A model generated the notes under the pieces. It did not search any database and was not told where the DNA came from. It saw only the letters and a program-made list of their open reading frames with translations. Position numbers and translations under genes: made by a program. A DNA stretch of 64,000 nt from Eucommia ulmoides (taxonomy: Eukaryota; Streptophyta; Magnoliopsida; Garryales; Eucommiaceae): the NCBI GenBank assembly GCA_016647705.1, contig CM028333.1, forward strand, positions 17,853,743 through 17,917,742. Reading direction: 5' to 3'. Of the stretch, positions 1 through 9,852 are shown piece by piece. Numbering within the stretch: the stretch's first letter is position 1; every line of letters begins with the position of its first letter.

Positions 1-1180
1 CCAATAGTTATTCATGGGACAATTGCTCTAACAGCCCAAAAACGACTTGCTTGGCTTGCTAATGGAGATCGACGACACATAGACCTATCTAGCACAAGGC
101 AAAGCCTCCTAGGTGAGGCCCGATCATCAGTTACAAGGATGGTAGGTCAACAGTAGCTGTTACCTTACATACCACTCTCCCCATGTACGAACATGATTAA
201 CACGGCATCCCGTAATGGGAGCTCAGGCAACATTCATGGCGGTTAAGTATGGTACGTAGAGGAGATCATGGCAGGGACGATTACTAGGGGTATGGCTATA
301 TATGCAGAAGGAAATGAGGTATAACACACAACTCTCTATACTACACTGAATATACTCTCTAAAGATTTCATGATATCTTTTAACAATTTGACATTATTCT
401 CATGTTAGAAGTTCTTTGGCCGACACCACACCGGTGTCCTTTATCATTTACCAAAGGCTAATGAAGGATGCTGACTACCTATTAATGTTGCGATAAGAAA
501 AAGGCGAATCTTTACGTCAATACATGAATTACTTTAATGAAGAGCTGACGTGCGGCGAGGGTTGTAATTCAAACCTTATTATAAACACATTAACCTCGGG
601 ACTGAGATTAGGTCAATTCTAGGATTCGCTAATGAAGCACACCCCGAAGACTATGACTGAGCTGATGGAGAAGGCAAAACCTTTTATGAAACTGGATGAC
701 GTCAAATATGCACGTGAAGACAGATCTACAACGAAAGACAATCCCAGGACTAGCAAAACAAGTCGTCAGAGAACTAAGAACAACACCTTAGAACGATAGA
801 GAGTGCATCCTAGGAGCTCAACGACAAGAGTAGAGGTACATTAGAAGCCAGACCTTCCAAGATTATGTATATCGATCTCCTAAATACTTCATGAGATCAT
901 ATCATTCGAGGTCATGCAGTGGCCTCCTAAATAGGGGTAGTCATGGGCCAAGCTGGGCCAGGCTTGGGTCGAGCTTTGGATAGGGTATAACAAGCACTTG
1001 TTTGGCCCAAGCTCGACCTGACCCTAATATTTTGCCCAAGCCCGACCCTAAGAAAAAACTTCGAGCCCAAGCCCGACCCTATAATACTAAGCAATCAGAT
1101 CTACTTTACCAAAGCATAAACAGAACACTGCAGTCAAAACTATAAGGACCAACCAAAAATTGAAACATTTCAAGAGTAAA

Positions 1181-1314
1181 AACTTACTTTTGTATCTAGC
1201 TGTTTGTGCCGGGAAATTCTTTAACCAAGGCATCAACTCCAGCTCCAAACTTACTTTTGTATCTAGCTACTATGCCGGGGAATTCTTTAACCAAGTCATC
1301 AACTCCGGCTCCGG
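1181..1314 (-). repeat. Tandem 67-bp duplication resembling an exon, inside the hAT
   Basis: Two adjacent copies start at 1181 and 1248. Read on the minus strand each encodes a similar peptide with the core GVDxLVKEFPG, followed by ARYKSK in the left-hand protein copy. Each ends at a possible splice donor (AAAAGTAAGT). This is consistent with a host exon picked up by the hAT and then duplicated. I do not recognise the parent protein. Confidence 0.6.
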
Positions 1315-1796
1315 TGAACATTACACAAAACAACTGTGAGGCAAGGCAGAGGTAGGGGGAGCACATCACTGTTATTGGGCTTGAACAATTAGGGTTAAAC
1401 AAACCCTTATTGAAGACATGGGAATCTGACCACCGTCGGCCGTCACCATCCAGATCTGCCCATCATTGAGCTTCGCCATCGTCGCTGACCACTATTGAGG
1501 GATAGATCTGGGCATGGTCGACCAGAGAGTAATAGATCTAGGCACTATGATCGTCACCGACCAATGTGGAACGACAATCGCCGACCACTACCGAACGTCG
1601 CCATCTAGATCCAACTACCTTGAACGTGACCTCCCCAAAATCCGACCACCGTGGCGTTAACGATGGAGATATACAGCGTTGGCAAGAAATACAGCTTGAT
1701 GATGAAGACGATTTGGAGATACTATCGTTGCAAGAGGGAGAAAGATGGTTGTTGGAGGGGCTGGAGAGAGTGATAAATACTCTTACGGCTTGAGTG

Positions 1797-1837
1797 AGTG
1801 AGAGAGAGAGAGAGGTATGCAGAGTGTGTGAAGTGAA

Positions 1838-1872
<35 letters not shown>
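1797..1872. repeat. (GA)n microsatellite
   Basis: A GAGAGA-rich run of about 75 bp, interrupted by AGGTATGCAGAGTG. It lies inside the hAT, just after a GC-rich exon-like block, the usual place for a plant 5'-UTR purine tract. Confidence 0.9.
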
Positions 1873-3299
1873 CAAAGTGTCAGCACAGCAGCAGTAAAGG
1901 GAGGGAAATGAATCTCATTAGGGTTAGTGAATATGTCTGTGTATATATATATAATTTTTTTTAATTATTTTTCGGGCGAGCCGGCCCAGCCCTAAAATAT
2001 TTTGGCCTTGCCTAAGCCTGACCATAAAATTGATCGGGTCCTAAAACCTAGGCCCAGACCCTACCAATTGGCTCAAAGACAAAGCCCAAGCCCTAAAAAA
2101 AATAGGGTCAGACTGTTTGGGCTGGGCAGGGTCTCCGGGCCCATGACCACCCTTACTCCTAAACTCCCGACGAAATCCACCAAGAACAAGGACAAGTATT
2201 ATGAATTCTATAAAGATCATGGACACGATACTTACAATTGTTGGTAGCTTCAAAGAGAGATCAAGCGATTGATTAACATGGGACGGCTACACGGATATCT
2301 ACCGGAGTAGATGAGAGAAAGAAAGAGACCAAGAAGCAAAGCTCGTTCTGAGAACCGCAACAATGAAAGGAATAATGATGACTCGAACAACACTTGTAGG
2401 GTCATCGACATGATAAACACGACAAGTCCCTATGTTGGAAAGTCGAATTGCGAGTGAAAAAGGAAGGTCCGTAAGGCAGCAGAGGAGCGATGCTACGGGA
2501 AAGTGATGGCTCTAACCAGCAATGTTGGGCTAGTGATCACTTTCAACGACGAAGATTATAGGGGGGTAGCTCACCCTCATAATGATACCTTAGTGATGAC
2601 GCTTTGGATTTCTAGCTTCGAAGTGAGGAAAGTCGTGATAGACACCGATAGTTTAACGAACATTATTTTTGCTAATATGCTTAATCATATAGGTGTTCCT
2701 AACTCAGACATTGGGTCAACCCAAATAGTAATGATAGGCTTCAACAGGGACCTCAGCTCCCCAAAAGGGAAAATCACCTTATTTGTTACTACAAACAAAG
2801 ATGAAAGTGGAGTGACCAAAGCTACCGAATTCATGATAATGGACTCTACATCTCCATACAATACTATCCTGGGATGGCCCTGGCTTTATGCAATGGGAGC
2901 TATGGCGTCAACCCTCCATCAGTGCATCAAGTATGTTAAATATGGACGGGTGACCATAATCAGAGAAGACCAAGTCGTGTCCAGGTAGTGTTTCACGATA
3001 GCCATAAAGGGGAAGAGGGCTATATAGTGACGACAAATGTAGAAACATGAAGAAGTGCAGGCCAGTAGCCCAAATCAAGGACAAGATCTTTACATAGCTG
3101 GAATCTACAACCCAACTCATTTAGTTTACTTTAAAGACCCTTTTTGTGAGTTATGTTTTCTGATTTTTGTTTTGTGAGTTTTTGTTTCAAGTTTAGAAGA
3201 ATTACTATCCCTTCCTATTTTCTGAAATCCAATAAAAACCATTTCCCCTCGCAAAGAAGTATCAGTTTTATGTTCAGAAACAATAAATAAGACTTAACT

Positions 3300-3830
3300 G
3301 AACTGCCTAGATCAGTTCGTTCATAAACTGAAGTGCCCAACCCAGTTCACTGTTAGAGCTGCCTAGCTCAGCTCAATCAAAGTTGCCTAGTTCAACTCAA
3401 CCGAACTGTCTAGATCAGTTCATTCATAAACTGAACTGCCCAACTTAGTTCACAACCAGAGTTTCCTAGCTTAGCTCAACCGAACTACCTAGATCAGTTC
3501 GTTCATAAACTGAACTGCCCATCCCAGTTCACAGTCAGAGCTGTCTAGCTCAACTCAATCAAAGCAGCCTAACTCAGTTCAACTTAACTGCCTAGATCAG
3601 TTCGTTTATAAACTAAACTGTCCAGCTCAATTCATAGTCAGAGTTGCCTAGCTCAACTCAATTAAAGCTGCCTAGTTCAGCTCAACCGAACTACTTAGAT
3701 CAGTTCGTTTATAAACCTAATTGTCAAGCTCAGTTCATAACCTGAGCTGCCTAGCTCAACCCAACTAAAATTGACCTAACTCAACTTAACTGAACTGCCT
3801 AGATCAGTTTGTTTGTAAACCAAGCTGAAC
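3300..3830. repeat. Tandem array, ~103-bp unit with ~25-bp sub-units
   Basis: The motif CTAGATCAGTTYGTT recurs near 3307, 3410, 3489, 3592, 3695 and 3799, giving spacings of about 103, 79, 103, 103 and 104 bp. Within each unit a degenerate ~25-bp module (CTGCCTAGNTCAGYTCA) repeats, so the array has two levels of periodicity. It sits downstream of the protease-like part of the Ty3 fossil. Arrays of this kind are known inside Tat/Ogre elements and can seed satellite DNA. Confidence 0.88.
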
Positions 3831-3880
3831 TTCCCAGGCGCGTGAGGGCCTGAAACACATACGGGGGATTTTTTTGGTAA

Positions 3881-3933
3881 CATCAATTGCTTTTGAAAAT
3901 CACGAGAATGTTATTTTTAAAAGCCAATTGATG
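3881..3933. repeat. Near-perfect hairpin, ~21-bp arms
   Basis: CATCAATTGCTTTTGAAAAT is followed after a ~10-base loop by its near-complement ending CAATTGATG. It lies just after the G-run at 3863-3867, between the tandem array and the TRIM-like sequence. It could be a terminal stem of an unrecognised foldback element. Confidence 0.6.
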
Positions 3934-3974
3934 AAATTTTGTGTGACAAGATTACCCTTATTTTATTTTCTTAC

Positions 3975-4395
3975 TATGGAATCCTACATCGCTTGTATTA
4001 CCTGATCATGAGCTATATATAAGTCTAGGGGCATTCCTCCTCTTACGAGGTGTCTTTTGAGAGTGAGTTAGACCCATTGCATTTGTACATGGTATCAGAA
4101 CCATGACTTTTATCCGATCTTGGATGTATTAAATACCACATCAATGGTTGGTCCCTCGATATCATTTCGTAGTGATTTGTCAAAATATTCTTCCTGCGCA
4201 TGAGGAGACGTGTTGAATCCCACATCAATGTTGGGCTCCCCGTTATTTGTTCACAGTAGTTTGCCAAAAGTCTGCCATGTGCATGAAGGAGCATGTTGAA
4301 TTCCACATCGCTTGTGTTATCTGATCCTGTGTTTTATATAAAAGTTTAGGGGCAATCCTTAGTTCCATAGGTTCTTATAATAATTCTGTTATTTT
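3975..4395 (+). mobile_element. TRIM-like small LTR element relic
   Basis: A left LTR-like segment (about 3975-4089, ending TGTACA) is followed immediately by a primer-binding-like site (TGGTATCAGAACC, 4090-4102) matching the initiator tRNA-Met class. A related segment beginning TGTTGAATTCCACATCGC starts at 4294 and shares the motif TATATAARNNTAGGGGCA. Two further partial copies of the CCACATCAATG motif lie between them. There is no coding capacity. The total length of ~420 bp suits a terminal-repeat retrotransposon in miniature. It is decayed, and its borders are approximate. Confidence 0.6.
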
Positions 4396-5786
4396 TTTTA
4401 TTCATAATTATCAAATAAAAAAAAATCTCGTCAAACAAGAAGTTTAAAAAAAAGGATCAGGACAGGTAATTTTCTTCTTTTCTTCTTTTTAATTTTCATT
4501 TTTTTTAAATCAAATGGGGCATTAACCGAAAGAGAGTGAAATAATAGTTAGAATGATAGAACGACCGTTTCTGAGAAGGTGACCTAAGCATATGGTGTGT
4601 GTTGGGTTCGGGTACTGAGTAGGGCTCTGCATTTGACTGAAAGGACACAGTGGTCGTCATATATATTATTAATTGTTTCTGCTGCTCCCAATTCCAACTT
4701 ATTTTATTAAATTTTCTTCTCCAGAATTTAATCACCCGAGAGACATTCGCTTTTAAAATCATCTGAAAAAAAATTAGTCAAGACACATGAACTTTGAACT
4801 GATCTGGACACATTTTACCGGTTAAAAAAAAAAAAAAAAAGACTTTGATTCTTTAATTAATAATAACCATTTAACTTTAATTTTTTCAAAAAAAAAAAGG
4901 AAATTTTATGAACCATATAAAATGGAAAATTATTTTTAAAACGTCAAAAAAGAAAAAAAAAATTATTTTCTAAAGGGAAACCAAACAAACCGTTAATTTA
5001 ATGAAAGTGGGATATGGAATGGTGCAGAAGAATGGCAGTCTAGTCTTTGGATAACAAAGTGAAGATTGCCCCCCACCCCCACCACGCCTCCTCCCATCTC
5101 TTTCTTCCATTAAGGAAATGGATTCTCTCTGCCCTTCCCATCCTACCCATTGCCCCATGTCCCCATTAATTAAAATTTTCTAAATATATTTTATTAAAAA
5201 ATAAAATATTCCAGTATTAACAAATAATTCTTTAAAGAAGATTAGTGAGGTAGAGACAATATATAGAATATATTGTACTCAATAATGAACAAGACATAGG
5301 AAGCAAAATCTAACATTTATTCCCACCTCAATTCCAACATAATCTTCTCATGAGATCAAAAGTATTAATTATTTATCATACTCTTATTTTATTTAATGAT
5401 TTGAAATGTTTCCTATGTGTAGATTATGAATTTGTGAAGTTTTTCAAGATAGTTTCTATATGAAAGGAGTTATTTCATTTAACAGTATATGATTTTAAGT
5501 TAAAACTTTCTATCATGATATCAAAGGTGAGTTTGGAAAATCTGGTTTATTTGTCTTCGATTGTTAAAATGTTTGTCTTGTCTCTTCTGTTATTTGATCA
5601 TATCATGTGTAAGGTTGGACGGCACGTGAGGATGAGTATTCGATTATTATATTGAATTTATGGGACTTCTCAAAATAATTCATATATAAAAACAATTAAT
5701 TTATTTAACATCTTATGATTTTAAATTGAAATTCCAATCAATTTATATATTATGTAATACAAATACAAGGTCAATGATAATTGTTG
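4396..5786. other. Noncoding stretch with a faint second TRIM-like relic
   Basis: No convincing gene. About 5410-5520 and 5650-5750 are weak direct repeats sharing the motif ATTTAACAGTATATGATTTTAA in diverged form. The first is followed by TGATATCAAAGG, which resembles a primer-binding site, so this may be another small LTR relic. The end of the stretch (5777-5786, ATAATTGTTG) is the left target duplication of MULE-1. Confidence 0.4.
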
Positions 5787-5930
5787 GAGTTCTTGACCAA
5801 AAAAATGTATTTTAAAAACTTAATTTATGAAAATATTATTCTTTAAACCTATTTACGCAATTGAAGTAAAACGCATTTGGAAAATGCGTTTTTATAAAAA
5901 CGCATATTCAATATGCGTTTAAAAAAAAAA
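5787..5930. repeat. MULE-1 left terminal inverted repeat
   Basis: Matches the reverse complement of 12645-12788 along its length, from GAGTTCTTGACCA through TTTAAAAACTTAATTT to the ACGCAT cluster. ACGCAT/ATGCGT motifs fall near 5871, 5885, 5900 and 5914 in alternating orientation and form small palindromes. Such subterminal arrays are candidate transposase-binding sites (inference). Confidence 0.9.
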
Positions 5931-5989
5931 TGAAAAATGCATTTCTACGTTCGGAAATAAAAAAGAAATCAAAAACGAAAAAAACACAA

Positions 5990-6330
5990 AAACGCAGAAG
6001 AGAGGGTTTTGCAAACAGATTGCCGTCAGCCTCCATTACCTGCCACCGTCGCCGTGAGTTCTCCGGTCGTCTATGCATTTTGATTAGGTAAGCATTTTTT
6101 GGGTTTTTTTTTTTTCATGTATATGTGTGTATATATACGGGTGTACATGTATGTGTGTATATATATATATATGAAATGTATGTGTGTATGAGTTTTTTGC
6201 ATTTTGGTTTATTTTGTGGTTTTCATTTTTTTTTTCTTCAGAAATGTAGATCTCGGGCCTCCGTTGCCGTCACCCACTCCTCCGTCTCCGATCTTGATTC
6301 TCCGTCACCGTCTGTCTCGTTTTGGTTAGT
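5990..6330 (+). promoter_or_regulatory. Probable leader exons of the MULE-1 transposase gene
   Basis: Two GC-rich, CCGTCGCCG-containing blocks (about 5998-6087 and 6241-6324) lie in otherwise AT-rich DNA. The first ends at a good donor (TTAG|GTAAGC) and the second starts after a pyrimidine tract and acceptor (TTTTCTTCAG). This looks like a spliced 5' untranslated leader. MULE-2 has a comparable GC-rich block at about 40785-40945. Exact exon limits are inference. Confidence 0.5.
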
Positions 6331-6847
6331 AAACCAATTTTTTTATTTTTTATTTTTCGGTTTTTTGGTAATTTAGATCTAGATCTATATAATTTGAAAA
6401 TAGTTTTTTTGTAATGTAGATCTAGATCTATAAAATTTGGAAATATAGATGTAGAGTAATTTTTTTCATTTTTTTTTTTTTTTAGTTTTTCGGTTTTCTT
6501 TTGTGTGTGTGTGTGTATTTATTTATTTTTATTTTTATTTTCTTTTAAAAATGTTATTGTAGGTTTATTAGGTTTATATTTATATATTTTGGTTTTAGTT
6601 AAAAATTTATGTTTTGATCTCAATTAGAAATTTTATTTTAGGTTTAAGAAGGAAATTTATTTATGATTAGGTTTGTGTTTGCTAATTATAAACTATTTAG
6701 GTTTATTCGATTTTAACGAATGATAATTAAGTTCTACAGTTTTTATGAAGTTTTAATTGGACAATTTAATTTTTTAGTAACATGATTGATAATTATAATA
6801 ATACCTTACATGTATTGTTTTGATTTGTGAAATTGTAGTTGTTTGAA

Positions 6848-7228
6848 ATAGAGAATGTTATATTATATTTGTATTGGGGTGGAAAGATATTAGAATGAAC
6901 TGAGTTTGTGGTGTCGTATAACATGTCTGCGGTCAAATCGTTGGATGTTTGTCGGGGGATTACGTTAAACGAATTAATTGCGATATTACGACCTTATATC
7001 TTTGAGGATAGAGTTGATAGAATTTTAAAGTTAAAGTGTAGGTTGCCGATAGCTACTGTTGGTCCTGGGAATTATAGACACATGTTGTATTCAATTGGTG
7101 ACGACGCGTCATTAGACAATGTGCTTCAGTTACTCTTAAGGTGCCCTCAATGCTTGGTGTTGAGGTGTATGTCAGTGTATGTCGAGGTAGAACGAGCTTT
7201 TGATCACGCTCTAATATTTTCTTCCTAA
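6848..7228 (+). pseudogene. Transposase N-terminal domain block
   Basis: From 6908 it reads through a segment with DVCRGITLNELIAILRPYI, then YRHMLYSIGDDASLDNVLQL and VYVEVERA. That order (RxGITLxEL, then a DDDxxLxxVL-like segment, then YVEVE) is typical of the PB1-like N-terminus of plant MULE transposases. The expected start lies upstream at 6848 (ENVILYLYWGGKI); the codon there is ATA, whereas MULE-2 keeps ATG at 41920. Confidence 0.8.
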
Positions 7229-7958
7229 CTTGGTCCTTTCACCCAATTTTATCTGGACATTTTTCTTCGTATAATATTCTCATGTTTGACCCCCAAGTTA
7301 TTCAATCCAGTTATACTCATCGGTCGCCTTACATTCCTGAAAAATATCATTCCTATACAGTGATTGATCATGATGCAGGCACCAGTTCCACCGCTCCACA
7401 TCAACATTAGTCACCAATTAGTCCACCGCACGACAACAATTGCAGTAGGTATAATGGGAATGTGGAGGGTGGGACGAATACAATCGATAGTTTCCATGAT
7501 GTTGAACAAACAAAGTTAGATGGTGCTTTTGCGATAGAGGAAGAGGAGAATGGTGGGGATGAAGATGAAGATATGGATGTCGAGCCGACAAGAGAATGGA
7601 GTGAACAATTATCGTTGCACAAGGTTCCTTCATTCTATAATCAGTTGGAATGAGGTGATGATAATGACATGGCAAAGTATGAGTCAAAATTGCGAAAGAA
7701 TTTTTGGACCCCGAAAATGGACGAATTCAATTGTGGCATGGTCTTTAAGGATAAGAAACATGTTCAGAATGCCGTAAAGTATTACCATGTTATAAAAAAT
7801 AAAGAGTATTGTGTGGTGGAGACGAATCTGTAATTTGATCAATTAAATGCAAGCATGGTTGCAGGTGGAGGATGCGGGCGACTCTAAAAAAGAGTCACGA
7901 AATGTTCCAAATTACGCAGTACAACAGGTGACACACGTGTTTCTACAATCATACGGCC

Positions 7959-8996
7959 TTGGCTCATGGAAACTTGGATTCGAGTGTCATTTCTGACATG
8001 ATACTTGGACAGGTCGAAGATGATCCAGAAGTAAATATGGGTGTTATCGTTGTGTTCGTGAAAGAGTCTCAGCGATTTACTATCTTCTACCGAAAGACTT
8101 GGTTGGCTAGATCTAAAGACATCGAGACCTTGTTCGGCGATTGGGATGAATCGTATCGAAAGTTGCCGAAATTAATGTCGGCGTTGCAACACTTTAATCC
8201 TGGGACAATTGTCGAATGGAGTATCGTTCCGACTACTGTAGCTGGTTATTCGACATTCGACATGGTATTTTTGGCATTCCAACCTTTTGTGGTTGAATGG
8301 AGATATTGTCGACTTGTCTTCACGATTGACGGGACCCATATGTACGGTAAGTACGAGGGAAAGATCTTGATCTCTATTGGGATAACACCGTCCAATAAGT
8401 GTTATCCTTTGGCATTCGCGGTGGTACCGACGGAGGACCACAACTATTGGTCCTGGTTTATTTTGATGCTGAAGCGCCATATTGTTAAAGATCAGCCGAA
8501 TGTCACGTTGATATCTGACAGACATACTGGCATTATTAGTGCGGTCAAAATTTTATTACTTAATCAATCGAATGAGCCTGCTCGGTATCATCGATTTTGT
8601 TTGCGGCATCTTTGTAGCAATTTTAACATCTTTAAAAATCAACAATTAAAAGATCTTACTTGGAACGCGAGTGTTGCAATACAAGTTCGAAAGTACAACG
8701 TCATTATGGAAGAGATAAAGAAAATAAAAGTAGGGGCGTATACGTAGTTGGATAACGTAACCAAAGATAAATGGATCAGGTCACACGATGATGGTAAACG
8801 TTGGGGCATGTTGACGACCAACAATGCTGAAGTATTCAACAACTGTTTGAAAGGTGCAAGGAATGTCCCAATTACAACTGTCATTTCGATAACTTTCTAT
8901 AGGTTGGTCAAATACTTTGATCTCGGTCGACAGGAAGCTCTAAAGGACATAGCTATGGGTTTGGGGTACATAAAACATGTCGTTGAGAAAATTTAG
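7959..8996 (+). pseudogene. Transposase catalytic core with DDE residues
   Basis: Counting from 7959, the first catalytic Asp is residue 124 in TIDGTHMYGKYEGKIL (codon 8328-8330). The second is residue 187 in LISDRHTGI (8517-8519). CLRHLCSNF follows, as in MULE transposases. After an in-frame TAG at 8745, where a Trp codon may have stood, the frame continues with TTNNAEVFNNCLKG; its Glu (8829-8831) is the expected third acidic residue in the conserved TTNxAExFN motif. All three acidic residues are therefore still present in sequence. Confidence 0.92.
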
Positions 8997-9155
8997 AAAT
9001 CTCAAGTGAAGTCCAAAACATACGACATCCAAATATTCAACCGGTAAGGTTTTTTAACTTGCAATTTATTAATTGGTAATATTTTTTTTAATAGACCATA
9101 ATATAAATGATTTAACTAATCATCTAATTTGATTTATAAATATATTCAAAAATAG

Positions 9156-9600
9156 GGAGAATGCACATTACCACGTGAAAACGAGAAAGACTTTGTCCGG
9201 TGGTATTGTTACGCACAAAGTTACATCAAATGATAACCCTGATTGTACTTGTGGAGAATATAAGGCTTTCAAATATCCATACTCACACATGCTTGCGGTG
9301 ACGGAGTATTGTGACACAGATGCGTTTCACTACATCCCTCCCGAGTACACAATAGCGAACTTGTTGAAAGTTTGGGAGTCATCGTTTGAACCGATCATTC
9401 ACGAGGACTATTGGCCGGTGGTTAATTTTCCAATCCTTCTTCCTAACAAGATTAGACTTCGAGTTGTGAAGCGCGGACGACCAAAATCCACTCGCATTCG
9501 AAACGAGATAGATGTGTCGCAACGGACAATGACAAATTGGTGTGGGTTATGTTCTCAAACTGAACATGATAGGCGAACATGTCCATCCCGACCCCAATGA
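9156..9600 (+). pseudogene. Transposase C-terminal exon: SWIM-like and CCHC motifs
   Basis: Begins after the AATAG acceptor, and splicing joins FNR to ENAHYHVKT. CTCGEYKAFKYPYSHMLAV is a SWIM-type zinc motif (CxCx(n)CxH) in which the usual third cysteine is Tyr. PPEYTIANLLKVWES is the conserved MULE segment after SWIM. Near the end, CGLCSQTEHDRRTC is a CX2CX4HX4C zinc knuckle. The stop TGA is at 9598-9600. MULE-2 has the same exon, split by a solo LTR. Confidence 0.9.
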
Positions 9601-9852
9601 ATATTCTCAATTAATTAGTATAATTAGTTTGTTTCATTGTAATGGAGATTTCAATTTTTATTTTTAATTTAGTTTATGGTTGTAACAACATTCGTATTGT
9701 GTTGTATTATAAACATAATATTTATTTCATATATTACTAGTTCGTGAAATTTTAGTTTCGGATTAATATTTTTCACACTAGTTTCAAATTTAAATTTTGT
9801 TCAATTAATTAGTTTGTAGACGCCCCAAATTTTTGTTCAGATTATTATAGTT

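Larger units (their letters stand above)
932..2155. mobile_element. Non-autonomous hAT element with 8-bp target duplication
   Basis: The element begins TAGGGGTAGTCATGGGCC and ends GGGCCCATGACCACCCTTA, imperfect inverted repeats of about 18 bp. It is flanked on both sides by CTCCTAAA (924-931 and 2156-2163), an exact 8-bp duplication as expected for hAT transposases. Subterminal regions are packed with GCCCAAGCCCGACCC-like motifs on both arms. It encodes no hAT transposase, so it would depend on a partner in trans. Inside are a 67-bp tandem duplication (1181-1314), a GC-rich exon-like block (1430-1795) and a (GA)n tract. It splits the gag region of the Ty3 fossil, so it is younger than that element. 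The exact duplication makes the call secure. Confidence 0.93.
1..3880 (+). mobile_element. Ty3/gypsy-type LTR element fossil, gag and protease parts
   Basis: A broken LTR-retrotransposon relic that runs off the left edge of the window. Parts seen in order are a gag-like region (about 370-900), a gag zinc-knuckle-like stretch followed by a basic linker (about 2180-2340), and a retropepsin-like protease region (about 2503-2988). The gag and protease style resembles plant Tat/Ogre-type Ty3 elements. I see no reverse transcriptase or integrase region. It is interrupted by a hAT element at 932-2155 and followed by a tandem array at 3300-3830. It carries many disabling changes and looks old. The right border is uncertain. 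Family assignment is inference from protein style. Confidence 0.7.
6848..9600 (+). pseudogene. MURA-like MULE transposase pseudogene (MULE-1)
   Basis: Encodes the DDE transposase that would cut and join MULE ends in the nucleus. Blocks in order are an N-terminal PB1-like/MuDR N-terminal region (6848-7228), an acidic linker (about 7239-7660), a MuDR DNA-binding-like region (about 7720-7950, beginning MVFKDKKHVQNAVKYYHV), the catalytic core (7959-8996) and a final exon with SWIM-like and zinc-knuckle motifs (9156-9600). An intron at 9044-9155 has GTAAGG and AATAG ends. Damage includes ATA where MULE-2 has the ATG, an early TGA at 6896, a stop at 7226, a reading-frame shift near 7830-7870, and in-frame stops at 8745 and 8994. 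Transposase identity is secure. Confidence 0.93.

Noticed and set aside
4090-4102. tRNA-like motif
   Set aside because: It is a primer-binding site of an LTR relic; no tRNA cloverleaf surrounds it. The same holds for the complement at 34201-34212.
4043-4306. 87-codon minus-strand ORF
   Set aside because: Lies wholly within the TRIM-like element, whose terminal and primer-site signals explain the sequence better.
8172-8525. 117-codon minus-strand ORF
   Set aside because: Antisense shadow of the transposase core, whose motifs are unambiguous on the plus strand.
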